DNA of 64,000 nucleotides. It comes from Bradyrhizobium sp. CB3481 (lineage in GTDB: Bacteria > Pseudomonadota > Alphaproteobacteria > Rhizobiales > Xanthobacteraceae). The notes below the pieces were generated by a model. The model searched no databases. It saw only the letters and a list, made by a program, of their open reading frames with translations, and had not been told where the DNA came from. The stretch covers positions 682,001 to 746,000 of the forward strand of contig NZ_CP121647.1 in the NCBI RefSeq assembly GCF_029714305.1, given 5' to 3'. A program made the position numbers and the translations under genes. Positions 9,426-18,702 of the stretch are shown here, one piece after another. Position 1 is the first letter of the stretch, and each line of letters begins with the position of its first letter.

Positions 9426-11114
9426 ATGGCCGGCGAAGATCGCGTCCTCGCAGGCGGCGCGAAATACATCGATTTTCAAACCGACCCGTCGCGCTATCGG
9501 CACTGGAAGCTGGCCGTCGATGGCGAAGTCGCGACGCTCACCATGGACGTCGATGAGAATGCCGGCCTGTTCGAGGGCTACCAGCTCAAGCTGAATTCCT
9601 ACGATCTCGGCGTCGACATCGAGCTGGCCGACGTGGTGCAGCGGCTGCGCTTCGAGCATCCGGAGGTGAAGGTCGTGGTGATGCGTTCCGGCAAGAACCG
9701 GGTGTTCTGCGCCGGCGCCAATATCCGCATGCTGGCGGGCGCGACGCACGCCCACAAGGTCAATTTCTGCAAATTCACCAACGAGACCCGCAACGGCCTG
9801 GAAGATTCATCGGAAAATTCCGGTCAGCGTTTCATCACCGTGGTCAACGGCACCGCGGCCGGCGGCGGCTATGAGCTGGCGCTGGCGACCGACCACATCA
9901 TCCTCGCCGATGATGGCGCCGCCGCCGTGGCGCTGCCGGAGGTGCCGCTGCTCGCGGTGCTGCCGGGCACCGGCGGCCTGACCCGCGTCGTCGACAAGCG
10001 CAAGGTGCGCCGCGACCATGCCGATTTCTTCTGCACCATCGAGGAAGGCATCAAGGGCAAGCGCGCCGTCGCCTGGCGGCTGGTCGACGAGATCGCGCCG
10101 AACAGCAAGCTGGACGCCAAGGTCGCCGAGCGCGCCAAGGCTTTCGCGGCCGCTTCGAAACGCAACGGCAGCGGCAACGGCATCATGCTCACGCCGCTCG
10201 ACCGCACCATCGACGAGGCCGGCATCCGCTATGGTTTTGTCAGCGTCGACATCGACCGCGCGGCGCGCATCGCCACCATTTCGATCAAGGCGCCGGAGCA
10301 GGGGCCACCGGCCGATATCGACGGCCTGATCGCGCAAGGCGCGGCGTTCTGGCCGCTGCAGGTCGCGCGCGAGCTGGATGATGCGATCCTTCACTTGCGC
10401 ATCAACGAGCTCGGGATCGCGATGCTGGTGTTCAAGTCGCACGGCGATCCCGCCAATGTCGTCGCCTGCGATGCCTTCCTCGAGGCCAACAAGGCGCACT
10501 GGCTGGTCAACGAGATCAGGCATTACTGGAAGCGCGTCTTGAAGCGCATCGATGTCACCTCGCGCACGCTGGTGACGCTGGTCGAGCCCGGCTCCTGCTT
10601 CGCCGGCACGCTCGCCGAACTCGTGTTCGCCGCCGACCGCTCCTACATGCTGATCGGATCGCGCCAGGGCGACAACCGGCCGCCGCCGGCGATACAGTTG
10701 ACCGCGATGAATTTCGGTCCCTATCCGATGAGCCACGGGTTGACGCGGCTGCAGTCGCGCTTCCAAGCCGATCCATCCGACCTGGAGCGTGCCGAAGCCA
10801 CCATCGGCACCACGCTCGACGCGGAAGCGGCCGAAGAACTCGGCCTTGTCACCTTCGCGCTCGACGACATCGATTGGGACGACGAAGTGCGGGTGTTCCT
10901 GGAGGAGCGCACGTCGTTCTCGCCCGACGGCCTCACCGGCATGGAAGCGAATTTGCGCTTCGTCGGGCCCGAGACCATGGAATCGAAAATCTTCTCCCGC
11001 CTCACGGCGTGGCAGAACTGGATCTTCCAGCGCCCCAACGCGGTCGGCGAAGACGGCGCGCTGCGCCGCTACGGCACCGGCCAGAAGGCGCAATTCGACA
11101 TGACGAGAGTTTAA
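9426..11114 (+). CDS. boxC: BoxC, 2,3-epoxybenzoyl-CoA dihydrolase
   Basis: The 562-residue crotonase-superfamily enzyme cleaves the 2,3-epoxide of benzoyl-CoA by adding two waters, giving 3,4-dehydroadipyl-CoA semialdehyde and formate. The first half has the acyl-CoA oxyanion-hole region FCAGANIRMLAG and GTAAGGGYELALATD; the second half resembles a further crotonase-like unit (SCFAGTLAELVFAADRS). Length and domain plan match BoxC of other bacteria. The ATG at 9426 follows AGAGGGTGG; an upstream ATG at 9366 lies inside the proposed BoxR operator and is rejected. Confidence 0.95.
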   Translation: MAGEDRVLAGGAKYIDFQTDPSRYRHWKLAVDGEVATLTMDVDENAGLFEGYQLKLNSYDLGVDIELADVVQRLRFEHPEVKVVVMRSGKNRVFCAGANIRMLAGATHAHKVNFCKFTNETRNGLEDSSENSGQRFITVVNGTAAGGGYELALATDHIILADDGAAAVALPEVPLLAVLPGTGGLTRVVDKRKVRRDHADFFCTIEEGIKGKRAVAWRLVDEIAPNSKLDAKVAERAKAFAAASKRNGSGNGIMLTPLDRTIDEAGIRYGFVSVDIDRAARIATISIKAPEQGPPADIDGLIAQGAAFWPLQVARELDDAILHLRINELGIAMLVFKSHGDPANVVACDAFLEANKAHWLVNEIRHYWKRVLKRIDVTSRTLVTLVEPGSCFAGTLAELVFAADRSYMLIGSRQGDNRPPPAIQLTAMNFGPYPMSHGLTRLQSRFQADPSDLERAEATIGTTLDAEAAEELGLVTFALDDIDWDDEVRVFLEERTSFSPDGLTGMEANLRFVGPETMESKIFSRLTAWQNWIFQRPNAVGEDGALRRYGTGQKAQFDMTRV

Positions 11115-11116
11115 GT

Positions 11117-11245
11117 CCGTGTCCCGGGCGCTGCGCGGCACGCAAGTGACGCGCTGCAGAACCGGGACCCACCTCAGCCACCGAATAGGTCCCGGCTCTG
11201 CGGTGCATCGTAAAGAACGCTGCACCGCGTCCGGGACACGAGACC
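11117..11245. repeat. Palindromic repeat (gtgtcccgg type) between boxC and boxB
   Basis: gtgtcccgggcgctgcgcgg opens it and gcaccgcgtccgggacacga closes it, with inner arms accgggacc and ggtcccggctct. It belongs to the same group as the elements at 21165 and 37441 and occupies nearly the whole 150-base boxC-boxB gap. Confidence 0.8.
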
Positions 11246-11264
11246 GAACCACGGGAGGCCCCCA

Positions 11265-12710
11265 ATGAATTACATGAACGTCGACTATTCGACCAAGATC
11301 CCCAACAACGTGAATCTCAGCGAAGACCGTCAAGTGCTGAAAGCGCTGGAAGGCTGGCATCCCGGCTACATGGACTGGTGGGGCGACATGGGGCCGGAAG
11401 GCTTTCAGCAGTCGCTGGTCTATCTACGCACCGCCTATTCGGTCGATCCGCGCGGCTGGGCCAAGTTCGACTATGTGAAGATGCCGGAATATCGCTGGGG
11501 CATTTTGCTGGCGCCGCAGGAAGAAAACCGCGTCGTTCCCTTCGGCGAGCATTACGGCAAGCCGGCCTGGCAGGAAGTCCCCGGCGAGCACCGCGCCATG
11601 CTGCGCCGCCTGATCGTGATCCAGGGCGACACCGAGCCGGCTTCCGTCGAGCAGCAACGCCATCTCGGCAAGACCGCGCCCTCGCTTTACGACCTGCGCA
11701 ACCTGTTCCAGGTCAATGTCGAGGAAGGCCGCCATCTCTGGGCGATGGTCTATCTCTTGCAGAAATATTTCGGCCGCGACGGCCGCGAGGAAGCCGATGA
11801 TTTGCTGCGCCGCCGCTCCGGCGATGCGGACTCACCGCGGATGCTCGGCGCCTTCAACGAGGCGACGCCGGACTGGCTGTCGTTCTTCATGTTCACCTAT
11901 TTCACCGACCGCGACGGCAAGATGCAGTTGCATTCGCTGGCGCAGTCCGGCTTCGATCCGTTGTCGCGCACCTGCCGCTTCATGCTGACCGAAGAGGCGC
12001 ACCACATGTTCGTCGGCGAGACCGGCATCAGCCGTGTCGTGCAGCGCACCTGCGAGGCGATGCGGGAAGCCGGCATCACCGATCCGACCGATATCGCAAA
12101 AGTCCGCGCGCTGGGGGTCATCGACCTGCCGACCATCCAGAAGAAGCTGAACCTGCACTATTCGCTGTCGCTCGACCTGTTCGGCTCGGAGGTTTCGACC
12201 AACGCGGCGAACGCCTTCAACGCCGGCATCAAGGGCCGCTACAAGGAAACTCAGATCGACGACGACCACCAGCTCAAGAACGCGACCTATCCGGTGCTCA
12301 AGCTGGTCGATGGCGTGATCAAGCGCGTCGACGAGCCGGCGCTGACCGCGCTCAACATGCGCCTGCGCGACGACTACACCCAGGACTGCGTCAAGGGCAT
12401 GCTGCGCTGGAACAAGGTGATCTCGACATCAGGCTATCAGTACAAGCTGACGCTGCCGAACGTCGCGTTCCACCGCCAGATCGGCGAGTTCAAGGATATC
12501 CATGCCACGCCCGAGGGCGTGCTGATCGACGACGCCACCTGGAACAAACGTAGGAGCGAATGGTTGCCCTCGTCGCAGGATGGCGACTTCATCGCCTCGC
12601 TGATGAAGCCGGTGACGGAAATCGGCGCCTTCGCTTCCTGGATCTCGCCGCCGAAAGTCGGCATCGACAACAAGCCCGGCGATTTCGAGTATGTGAAGAT
12701 CGAGACGTGA
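11265..12710 (+). CDS. boxB: BoxB, benzoyl-CoA 2,3-epoxidase oxygenase component
   Basis: The 481-residue di-iron protein inserts one oxygen atom from O2 into benzoyl-CoA to give the 2,3-epoxide. Iron-ligand motifs of the helical bundle are visible as QVNVEEGRHLWAM (about residues 149-161) and FMLTEEAHHMFVGE (about 239-252). Length and both motifs match BoxB closely. The usual electron donor BoxA is not found nearby. It is preceded by boxC and a palindromic repeat and followed by a convergent SDR. Confidence 0.95.
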   Translation: MNYMNVDYSTKIPNNVNLSEDRQVLKALEGWHPGYMDWWGDMGPEGFQQSLVYLRTAYSVDPRGWAKFDYVKMPEYRWGILLAPQEENRVVPFGEHYGKPAWQEVPGEHRAMLRRLIVIQGDTEPASVEQQRHLGKTAPSLYDLRNLFQVNVEEGRHLWAMVYLLQKYFGRDGREEADDLLRRRSGDADSPRMLGAFNEATPDWLSFFMFTYFTDRDGKMQLHSLAQSGFDPLSRTCRFMLTEEAHHMFVGETGISRVVQRTCEAMREAGITDPTDIAKVRALGVIDLPTIQKKLNLHYSLSLDLFGSEVSTNAANAFNAGIKGRYKETQIDDDHQLKNATYPVLKLVDGVIKRVDEPALTALNMRLRDDYTQDCVKGMLRWNKVISTSGYQYKLTLPNVAFHRQIGEFKDIHATPEGVLIDDATWNKRRSEWLPSSQDGDFIASLMKPVTEIGAFASWISPPKVGIDNKPGDFEYVKIET

Positions 12711-12716
12711 CCTTCA

Positions 12717-12843
12717 CTGTCGCCCCGGCCTTGAGCCGGGGCCCATAACCACCGGACGCCGTTATTTCGGTACGGCGTCCACCATCCTGCGCTCTCGATG
12801 CATCACGCGGTATGGGTCCCGGCGTTCGCCGGGACGACGCTGG
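12717..12843. repeat. Palindromic repeat between boxB and convergent SDR
   Basis: gtcgccccggccttgagccgg followed by ggcccataaccaccgg returns as gcggtatgggtcccgg and gttcgccgggacgacgc. It lies between convergent genes, where it could end transcripts from both sides. Confidence 0.75.
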
Positions 12844-12858
12844 CTTGACGGACTCCGC

Positions 12859-13659
12859 CTACCCCGCGATCTCGCTGCCGGCCGTCGCATACACCACGCC
12901 GCCGTCGACCGCGATCGTGTTGCCGACCACATAGTCGCCCGCGCGCGAGGCGAGATAGATCGCAATCCCCGCCATATCCTCATCTGTGCCGATGCGCCGT
13001 GCCGGAACGCGCTTGGCCACCGCCTCGGCCTGGTCGCGCGCGGCGCGGTTCATGTCGGAGGCGAAGGCGCCCGGCGCGATCGCGGTGACGTTGATGTTGT
13101 CCTTGATCAGCTTGGCCGCCATCCGCCGCGTCAGGTGGATCACGGCGGCCTTGCTCGCGGCGTAGGAGTAGGTCTCCGTCGGGTTGACGAAGATGCCGTC
13201 GATGGACGCGATGTTGATCACCTTGCCGGGCCGCTCGGCCGAAGCTGCCGCACGCAAGGGTTTGGCCAGCGCCTTGGTCAGGAAGAACAGCGACTTGACG
13301 TTGAGGTTCATCACCTTGTCCCAGCCGCTCTCCGGGAATTCGTCGAACTCCGCGCCCCATGCAGCGCCGGCATTGTTAACGAGGATGTCGAGCTTCGGCT
13401 CCAGCCTGATCATTTCGGAAGCCAGCTTCTCGCAGCCCGCCACCGTCGAGATGTCGATCGGCAGCGCGATGCATTCGCCGTCATAGGCGGCGGTGAGTTC
13501 TTTCGCGGTGGCCTCGCAGGGGCCGGCCTTGCGCGCAGTGATATAGACCTTGGCTGCGCCCTGCGCGAGAAAACCGGCCGCGATCATCTTGCCGATGCCG
13601 CGCGAGCCACCAGTCACCAGCGCGATCCGGCCGTTAAGCGAAAACAGATCCTTGAACAT
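12859..13659 (-). CDS. SDR-family NAD(P)-dependent oxidoreductase
   Basis: The 266-residue classical short-chain dehydrogenase has the cofactor loop TGGSRGIGK (about residues 15-23), DILVNNAGAAWG, catalytic serine in INIASIDG and the YSYAASKAA tyrosine/lysine pair. The ATG at 13659 is preferred because GGAGGAA lies just before it; an in-frame ATG at 13671 precedes that site. It resembles 3-oxoacyl-ACP reductase and gluconate-5-dehydrogenase-like SDRs. It converges on boxB, so a part in benzoate breakdown is not established. Confidence 0.9.
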   Translation of the reverse strand: MFKDLFSLNGRIALVTGGSRGIGKMIAAGFLAQGAAKVYITARKAGPCEATAKELTAAYDGECIALPIDISTVAGCEKLASEMIRLEPKLDILVNNAGAAWGAEFDEFPESGWDKVMNLNVKSLFFLTKALAKPLRAAASAERPGKVINIASIDGIFVNPTETYSYAASKAAVIHLTRRMAAKLIKDNINVTAIAPGAFASDMNRAARDQAEAVAKRVPARRIGTDEDMAGIAIYLASRAGDYVVGNTIAVDGGVVYATAGSEIAG

Positions 13660-13724
13660 GCGTTCCTCCATTGTCTTGCCGCCGGTTTTGGGCGGGGGAG
13701 GGCGATGAGTCAAGGAAGGCATCC

Positions 13725-13851
13725 GTCGTCGTCCCTGCGAACGCAGGGACCCATAACCACCGGCTTTGGTTATTTTGGCAGACGGCTGCTTCATCGCCCT
13801 GACGGATGGGTCGCGGCGTATGGGTCCCTGCGTTCGCAGGGACGACGTATG
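13725..13851. repeat. Palindromic intergenic repeat (cgtcgtccctgcgaacgcag type)
   Basis: The left arm reads cgtcgtccctgcgaacgcag then ggacccataaccaccgg; the right arm is tatgggtccc then tgcgttcgcagggacgacg. This is the commonest element in the window, with relatives at 28991, 34713 and 59233, a diverged pair at 25497 and 25678, and a half copy at 63483. Confidence 0.88.
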
Positions 13852-13905
13852 AGGCACGCGCCGCGTCGCCGGTGCCACACTCTCCGCTCGCAGGAGAGGC
13901 CTGCA

Positions 13906-14109
13906 TCAATCGCGCGAACGTGCGCTTGCGACGGGTGATGAGTTTGTCCGCGGTCGCGGTCGCGGCAATGGGGGGTGATACAGGGGGTGCGAAGCGACAG
14001 CCTTGGTTACGGAGGGCTGCGGCTGCGCGACGGGGTTGCTATGGCGGCCGATATAGTAGGCTCCCAGCGCCGTAGCGCCCAGCAGAACGAGTAGCGTTTT
14101 TATCCGCAT
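13906..14109 (-). CDS. Small membrane-anchored, proline-rich protein
   Basis: The 67-residue protein starts MRIKTLLVLLGATALGAYYI, a single N-terminal membrane span or uncleaved signal, followed by a Pro/Arg/Ser-rich tail (HPPLPRPRPR). An in-frame ATG at 14127 overlaps the stop of the upstream 58-residue frame in a TGATG arrangement, so coupled translation is possible; 14109 is chosen because the hydrophobic segment starts there. No family is recognised. Confidence 0.42.
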   Translation of the reverse strand: MRIKTLLVLLGATALGAYYIGRHSNPVAQPQPSVTKAVASHPLYHPPLPRPRPRTNSSPVASARSRD

Positions 14110-14126
14110 ACTCGCCCCACTGAACA

Positions 14127-14303
14127 TCAGCCGGCCTGCCGGCCATCCATGGGCCGTTCGACTTCGTCAGCCAGTTCATCCAGATGTCGCGCAAGACGAT
14201 CGAACATTTCCCGCTTCGCTTTGTCAGTAGCCAGGTCCCGGACAAGCGCGCATTCGGCCGCGTCTTTGCGCAGCTTCTCAAGATACGATTGATAATCTTT
14301 TAT
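14127..14303 (-). CDS. Small helical protein with no standard start codon
   Basis: The frame encodes IKDYQSYLEKLRKDAAECAL and continues VRDLATDKAKREMFDRLARH before ending DGRQAG. This looks like the small helical proteins beginning MK-Y-x-x-L that I associate with Bradyrhizobium. At the expected first position the codon is ATA, and an in-frame TAA lies six codons upstream, leaving no ATG, GTG or TTG in between. It is either a recently inactivated gene or one that uses a rare start. It overlaps the next small gene by TGATG. Confidence 0.4.
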   Translation of the reverse strand: MKDYQSYLEKLRKDAAECALVRDLATDKAKREMFDRLARHLDELADEVERPMDGRQAG

Positions 14304-14407
14304 CGTCGCCTGCCTGTCTTAACTTTTCATGACCGTGGCACCGCGGACAGGCGGTCGGGTCCTCACAAATGTTACGTACGCAGGAGCCGTAGCCCAACAA
14401 CAGGAAT

Positions 14408-15466
14408 CTACGCCGCGTCGATGCGACGAAATCCGTTCCACATCGCGGTGGCGGCGCCGGAGGTCAGGACGGGAATGATCCGCGCGTCCTGGTAGTTGCC
14501 GTTGAGCGAAACCCGTTGCAGCGCGGTCAGGTGGTCGGCGCTCTCCGGGAAGATCATGCCCGGCCGCGTCGTCACTGCGGTCTTGAAGCCGGCGGCCTTG
14601 GCCAGCGTGAATTCGCGCCGGCCGGCCGCGATCCGGTCGCCATAGGGATAGGCGAGATGCAGCACCGGCCGCTGCAGCGCCGCCTCGATCCGCGCGCGGC
14701 TCTCGGTCAGCTCGAACGCGGCGGTCTCCTCGCTCTGCCGCGCCAGGTTGCAATGCGTGATCGTGTGCGCGCCGATCGTCACCAGCGGATCGTCGGCGAA
14801 CGCCTGCAATTCTTCCCAGGACATGCAGAGCTCGCGGGCGATCGGTGCTTCGTCCACATCATGCCGCGTGCATAGCGCGGAAATTTCGCGTCGCATGTCG
14901 TGCTCGGTCGGCAGTTGGCGCAGCCAGTCATGCATGCGGTCGAAGGCCACCTGCTTGGCCGCCGGCGTCGAGGCGTCGAGCTTGATCTTGGTGCCGCCGA
15001 TCGGCACTTCGATCGAAGCCGCCTTGGCGATCGTCCGCTCCAGCGCGACCCACCACAACCGCCCGGTGCCTTCGGCGAAATCGCTCGTCACATAGACGGT
15101 GAGCGGCGCGTCAAACTCGCGCATCACCGGCAAGGCGTGATCGCGGTTGTCGCGATAGCCGTCGTCGAGGGTGAAGCAGGCGAAGCGCCGCGCGAAATCG
15201 CGCGCCTGCAGCCGCTGATGCGCCTCGTCCATCGTAACGATGTCGACCTCGAGCGCCCGAAGGTGGGCCAGCAGCGCACGCAAGAATTCCGGCTCGACCT
15301 CGAGATGATGGTTGGGCTGAAACTCGCCGTCGCGGCGGGGACGGACGTGATGGAGCATGAAAATGACGCCGACACCTGCGAAGATTGGCCGCAGCAGATA
15401 ATGCGCACCGGAGAAGTACAGCGCTTCCAGTCCGGCGCGAATGACGGTGTTGCGAAGCAGTTTCAT
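14408..15466 (-). CDS. Polysaccharide deacetylase family protein (NodB fold)
   Basis: The 352-residue protein contains the NodB motif 1 LDDGYRDN (about residues 118-125), in which the metal/catalytic aspartates lie, motif 2 GAHTITH supplying two histidines, and the later AYPYG. An N-terminal segment (LYFSGAHYLLRPIFAGVGVIF) may associate with the membrane. Such enzymes remove N-acetyl groups from amino-sugar polymers, or change undecaprenyl-linked sugars. No glycan gene cluster surrounds it. Confidence 0.88.
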   Translation of the reverse strand: MKLLRNTVIRAGLEALYFSGAHYLLRPIFAGVGVIFMLHHVRPRRDGEFQPNHHLEVEPEFLRALLAHLRALEVDIVTMDEAHQRLQARDFARRFACFTLDDGYRDNRDHALPVMREFDAPLTVYVTSDFAEGTGRLWWVALERTIAKAASIEVPIGGTKIKLDASTPAAKQVAFDRMHDWLRQLPTEHDMRREISALCTRHDVDEAPIARELCMSWEELQAFADDPLVTIGAHTITHCNLARQSEETAAFELTESRARIEAALQRPVLHLAYPYGDRIAAGRREFTLAKAAGFKTAVTTRPGMIFPESADHLTALQRVSLNGNYQDARIIPVLTSGAATAMWNGFRRIDAA

Positions 15467-15634
15467 CGGGATGTAGGGGCCGCCCGGTTATTTACGGAGA
15501 GAAACTAGCGAAACATCGCTGAAGAAACAGTTAGCCGGACCCGTTTCAGAGCCGGCCGGCGGCTGCGACATTTCGTGTTTGACAGTCCCGCAAGGGTTTG
15601 TTTTCTCTCCGTTTCAGACCCTGCGGGAACTCGA

Positions 15635-17029
15635 ATGCACGGACTTTTCAGGTGGAGTGGCAAATGGTGGCCGGGCATCATTCCTTTGGTCATCTTTTGG
15701 GCTATCGCGGCCTGGACGAGCACTGAGCCGCTGGAAGCCGATCTGGCGCAGCGCTCAATCGCGGCCCTTAAGGACACCGTCCTCGACAAAAGGCGAATTT
15801 CGGTCGCCGGCCGGGATGTGACGCTCGCAGCGGATGCCTTTTCGGAAGGCGGCCGGCAGGGTGCGGTGACGTCGGTCGCGGCTGTGCCGGGCGTGCGGCT
15901 GGTCAACGACGAAACCCGGCTCGTTCCCGAAGCCAAGCCGTTCGTCTGGTCGGCGGAACGCGATGTCGTCCGCGTGACGTTGTCGGGCAGTTCGCCCTTG
16001 CCGGCCATCAAGGGCCGCCTGATGGAAGCCGCCCGCGCCAATCTCGGCGGCATCGAAGTGGCCGACCGGATGAATCTGGCGCGCGGAGCGCCGCAAGGAT
16101 TCGACAGCGTCGCGCTGCTGCTGCTCGATCAGGTCGGAAAACTGAAGGACGGCAAGATAACGCTGTCCGATACCAGCGTGAGCCTTTCCGGCATGGCGCG
16201 CGAACTCGGCGGCCGCGAGGCCATCGCCGCCGCGTTGAAAAATCTGCCGGAGGGCTTTTCGGTCGCGGCCAACGACGTCAAGGCGCCGCCCTACATCTTC
16301 CAGGCCTACAAGGACCCGGTCGCGGTGACGCTGACGCTGACCGGCTATGTGCCTGACAAGAATGCCCACGCCGAACTGGTCGCGGCGGCGGGCCGCAAGT
16401 TCTTCAACGAAAAGGTCGTCGACAATCTCAAGGAAAGCATCGGCGCGCCATCGCGCTTCGCCGCCGCTGTCGTGCCCGCGCTCGGTGCGCTGTCGCGGCT
16501 CTCGACCGGCACGCTCGTCGTCTCCGACCGCGAGGTGAAGCTGTCGGGAGACGCGCTCTATGAAGCCGCTGCCGCCCAGATCCGCGCCGGCCTCGGCAAG
16601 GATTTTCCGCAAGGCTGGCAGTTCACACCGGAAATCTCGGTCAAGCCGGCCGCCGCGCCGGTCGATGCGACTGTGTGCCAGCAATTGTTCACCGAGCTGC
16701 TCGGCAAGGCTCGGATCCGCTTCGAATCCGGCAAGGCCGACATTGTCGCCGATTCCGCCGGCCTGCTCGACCGCCTGATCGAAACCGCGTTGCGCTGTCC
16801 GACCGCCAACATCGAGATATCGGGGCATACCGACAGCGACGGTGACGAGGCGGCCAACCAGGCGCTGTCGGAGAAGCGCGCGCAGGCGGTTGCCGACTAC
16901 CTCGTCAAGGCGGGGCTGCCGGCGAGCCGGTTCAGCGCGGTCGGCTATGGCTCGACGCAGCCGATTGCGGGTAATGACAACGACCAGGGCAAGGCGCAGA
17001 ACCGCCGCATCGATTTCGTGGTGAAGTGA
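15635..17029 (+). CDS. OmpA-family outer-membrane-linked protein with BON-like repeats
   Basis: The 464-residue protein has one N-terminal membrane span (about residues 9-31), a long middle region of two or more BON-like units (for example RRISVAGRDVTLAADAFSEG and REVKLSGDAL) and a C-terminal OmpA-type peptidoglycan-binding domain: IRFESGKADI, then NIEISGHTDSDGDEAANQAL, then RFSAVGYGSTQPI and NRRIDFVV. The ATG at 15635 has GGGAA upstream and starts just before the membrane span. The next gene begins two bases after its stop. It probably tethers the envelope to peptidoglycan. Confidence 0.88.
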   Translation: MHGLFRWSGKWWPGIIPLVIFWAIAAWTSTEPLEADLAQRSIAALKDTVLDKRRISVAGRDVTLAADAFSEGGRQGAVTSVAAVPGVRLVNDETRLVPEAKPFVWSAERDVVRVTLSGSSPLPAIKGRLMEAARANLGGIEVADRMNLARGAPQGFDSVALLLLDQVGKLKDGKITLSDTSVSLSGMARELGGREAIAAALKNLPEGFSVAANDVKAPPYIFQAYKDPVAVTLTLTGYVPDKNAHAELVAAAGRKFFNEKVVDNLKESIGAPSRFAAAVVPALGALSRLSTGTLVVSDREVKLSGDALYEAAAAQIRAGLGKDFPQGWQFTPEISVKPAAAPVDATVCQQLFTELLGKARIRFESGKADIVADSAGLLDRLIETALRCPTANIEISGHTDSDGDEAANQALSEKRAQAVADYLVKAGLPASRFSAVGYGSTQPIAGNDNDQGKAQNRRIDFVVK

Positions 17030-17031
17030 GC

Positions 17032-17328
17032 ATGGGCTATCTGACCACATTCTACTGGGGTTGGCTCGTGGGGTCGGTGCTGCTCGGCTTCGCCATGGGC
17101 TGGATTTCGGTGGTTCAGCGCGGCGATGGGGTGTCGCGGAAGCTGCGATGGGGCCTTTCGGCGTTGGTCGCGGCGCTGATCGCCGCCGCGCTCACGCGCG
17201 TGGTGCCCGGCCGTTTCGGCTACTGGCTCGATCTCGGACTGATCATGTTCGCACTTTATTTGTGCGGCTGCACGGTCGGATCGTTGCTGCGCGGCTGGGT
17301 GGTCTCGCGCAGCGCGCCGCCGGCCTGA
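17032..17328 (+). CDS. Small integral membrane protein next to OmpA-like gene
   Basis: The 98-residue protein has three hydrophobic spans at about residues 8-28, 43-60 and 66-88. A GTG at 17026 overlaps the OmpA-like stop; the ATG at 17032 gives MGYLTTFYWGW and is used here. Tight spacing indicates a two-gene operon with the OmpA/BON protein, so it may anchor or stabilise it. No named family is recognised. Confidence 0.75.
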   Translation: MGYLTTFYWGWLVGSVLLGFAMGWISVVQRGDGVSRKLRWGLSALVAALIAAALTRVVPGRFGYWLDLGLIMFALYLCGCTVGSLLRGWVVSRSAPPA

Positions 17329-17596
17329 TGCGCCTGCTGGCCGCGCCGCCGTCATTGTCACGGGTTGTTGACCAACCCCTTCTATGGTCCGAAACCTGCA
17401 CGGGGCGGGGGATGGTAGAAAAACCCTGCTACCGCAGTCGTCAACCAGACCTAATATGTTGAAGAAGCGCGTTTTATCGTCGTCAGGCGAATTCCACTGC
17501 GGCCCAAAACGCGCTACCAGAGAGGCCAGGGAGCGTAGCGTCAGCGGCGGGGTTCGCGCCATTGCCGTTGTCACGGAAACGCAATTCGAGGTGTAG

Positions 17597-18658
17597 ATGC
17601 TGGAAGCAATACGCAGGGCGATCTCGTTTCTGCGCCAGAAGCAGGTCCTGCACAAGCTCGGGGTCTTGATCAGCATCGCGGTGATCGCCGTTGCGTGCTA
17701 CGTGCTCTATCACATGCTCCGCGGCATCGACACCAATGAGGTGATCGACGCCATCAAGAGCACCGAGCCGACCCAGGTCGCGCTGGCGGCCCTGTTCGTC
17801 GCGGCGGGCTATTTCACACTTACTTTCTACGATTGGTTCGCGGTCCGCGCCATCGGCCAGCGCCACGTGCCGTATCGCGTCAATGCGCTGGCCGCCTTCA
17901 CCTCCTATTCGATCGGGCACAATGTCGGCGCCAGCGTCTTCACCGGCGGCGCGGTGCGCTACCGCATCTATTCGGCCTGGGGGCTGAATGCGATCGACGT
18001 TGCCAAGATCTGCTTCCTCGCCGGGCTGACCTTCTGGCTCGGCAATGCCGCGGTGCTCGGCCTTGGCATCGCCTACCATCCGGAGGCCGCCGCCTCGATC
18101 GACCAGCTGCCGCCCTGGCTCAACCGCATCGCGGCGTTCGGCATCCTCCTCGCCCTGTTCGGATATGTGGCCTGGGTCTGGGCCGCGCCCCGCGGCGTCG
18201 GCCGCGGGCCGTGGACGGTGACGCTGCCGGGCGGCCCGCTGACGCTGCTGCAGATCGCCATCGGCATCGTCGATCTCGGCTTCTGTGCGCTGGCCATGTA
18301 CATGCTGGTGCCGGACGAGCCGCAAATCGGTTTCGTCGTCGTCGCCGTGATCTTCGTCTCGGCGACGCTGCTCGGCTTCGCCAGCCATTCGCCGGGCGGG
18401 CTCGGCGTGTTCGATGCCGCCATGCTGGTCGGACTCTGGCAGATGGACCGGGAGGAACTGCTCGCCGGCATGCTGCTGTTCCGCGTGCTCTATTATATCG
18501 GGCCGTTTGTCATTTCTGTAATCTTGCTGACGCTTAGGGAGATTATCATCGGCGCGCGTTCGAAGCGCCTGCGCCAACTGGCGCCTGCCGCCGACCCTGA
18601 GCCGCCGAGGCATGAGGCCGCCGTCTATGTGCGCGAGCGTGGGGAAACGGGCACCTGA
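17597..18658 (+). CDS. YbhN/UPF0104 (lysylphosphatidylglycerol-synthetase TM-like) membrane protein
   Basis: The 353-residue protein has about eight membrane spans and the conserved family stretches YSIGHNVGASVFTGGAVRYR and FASHSPGGLGVFDAAML found in the flippase half of MprF and in YbhN. It lacks the cytosolic aminoacyl-transferase domain of MprF, so it probably moves a lipid rather than making lysyl lipid. It is 44 bases upstream of phoR in the same direction, which hints at a link to lipid remodelling under phosphate limitation, though no PHO box precedes it. Confidence 0.85.
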   Translation: MLEAIRRAISFLRQKQVLHKLGVLISIAVIAVACYVLYHMLRGIDTNEVIDAIKSTEPTQVALAALFVAAGYFTLTFYDWFAVRAIGQRHVPYRVNALAAFTSYSIGHNVGASVFTGGAVRYRIYSAWGLNAIDVAKICFLAGLTFWLGNAAVLGLGIAYHPEAAASIDQLPPWLNRIAAFGILLALFGYVAWVWAAPRGVGRGPWTVTLPGGPLTLLQIAIGIVDLGFCALAMYMLVPDEPQIGFVVVAVIFVSATLLGFASHSPGGLGVFDAAMLVGLWQMDREELLAGMLLFRVLYYIGPFVISVILLTLREIIIGARSKRLRQLAPAADPEPPRHEAAVYVRERGETGT

Positions 18659-18702
18659 TGATGCGGCGGGCGCCTCAGCATTAGAGGAAGAAAGCCTGCG
18701 CC

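Noticed and set aside
11203..11226. Second BoxR operator from two TGCA sequences before boxB
   Set aside because: The two TGCA are too far apart and lie in the arms of a dispersed palindromic repeat.
13135..13938. 267-residue plus-strand frame over the SDR gene
   Set aside because: Antisense to a textbook SDR with all catalytic motifs; it also reads through a palindromic repeat.
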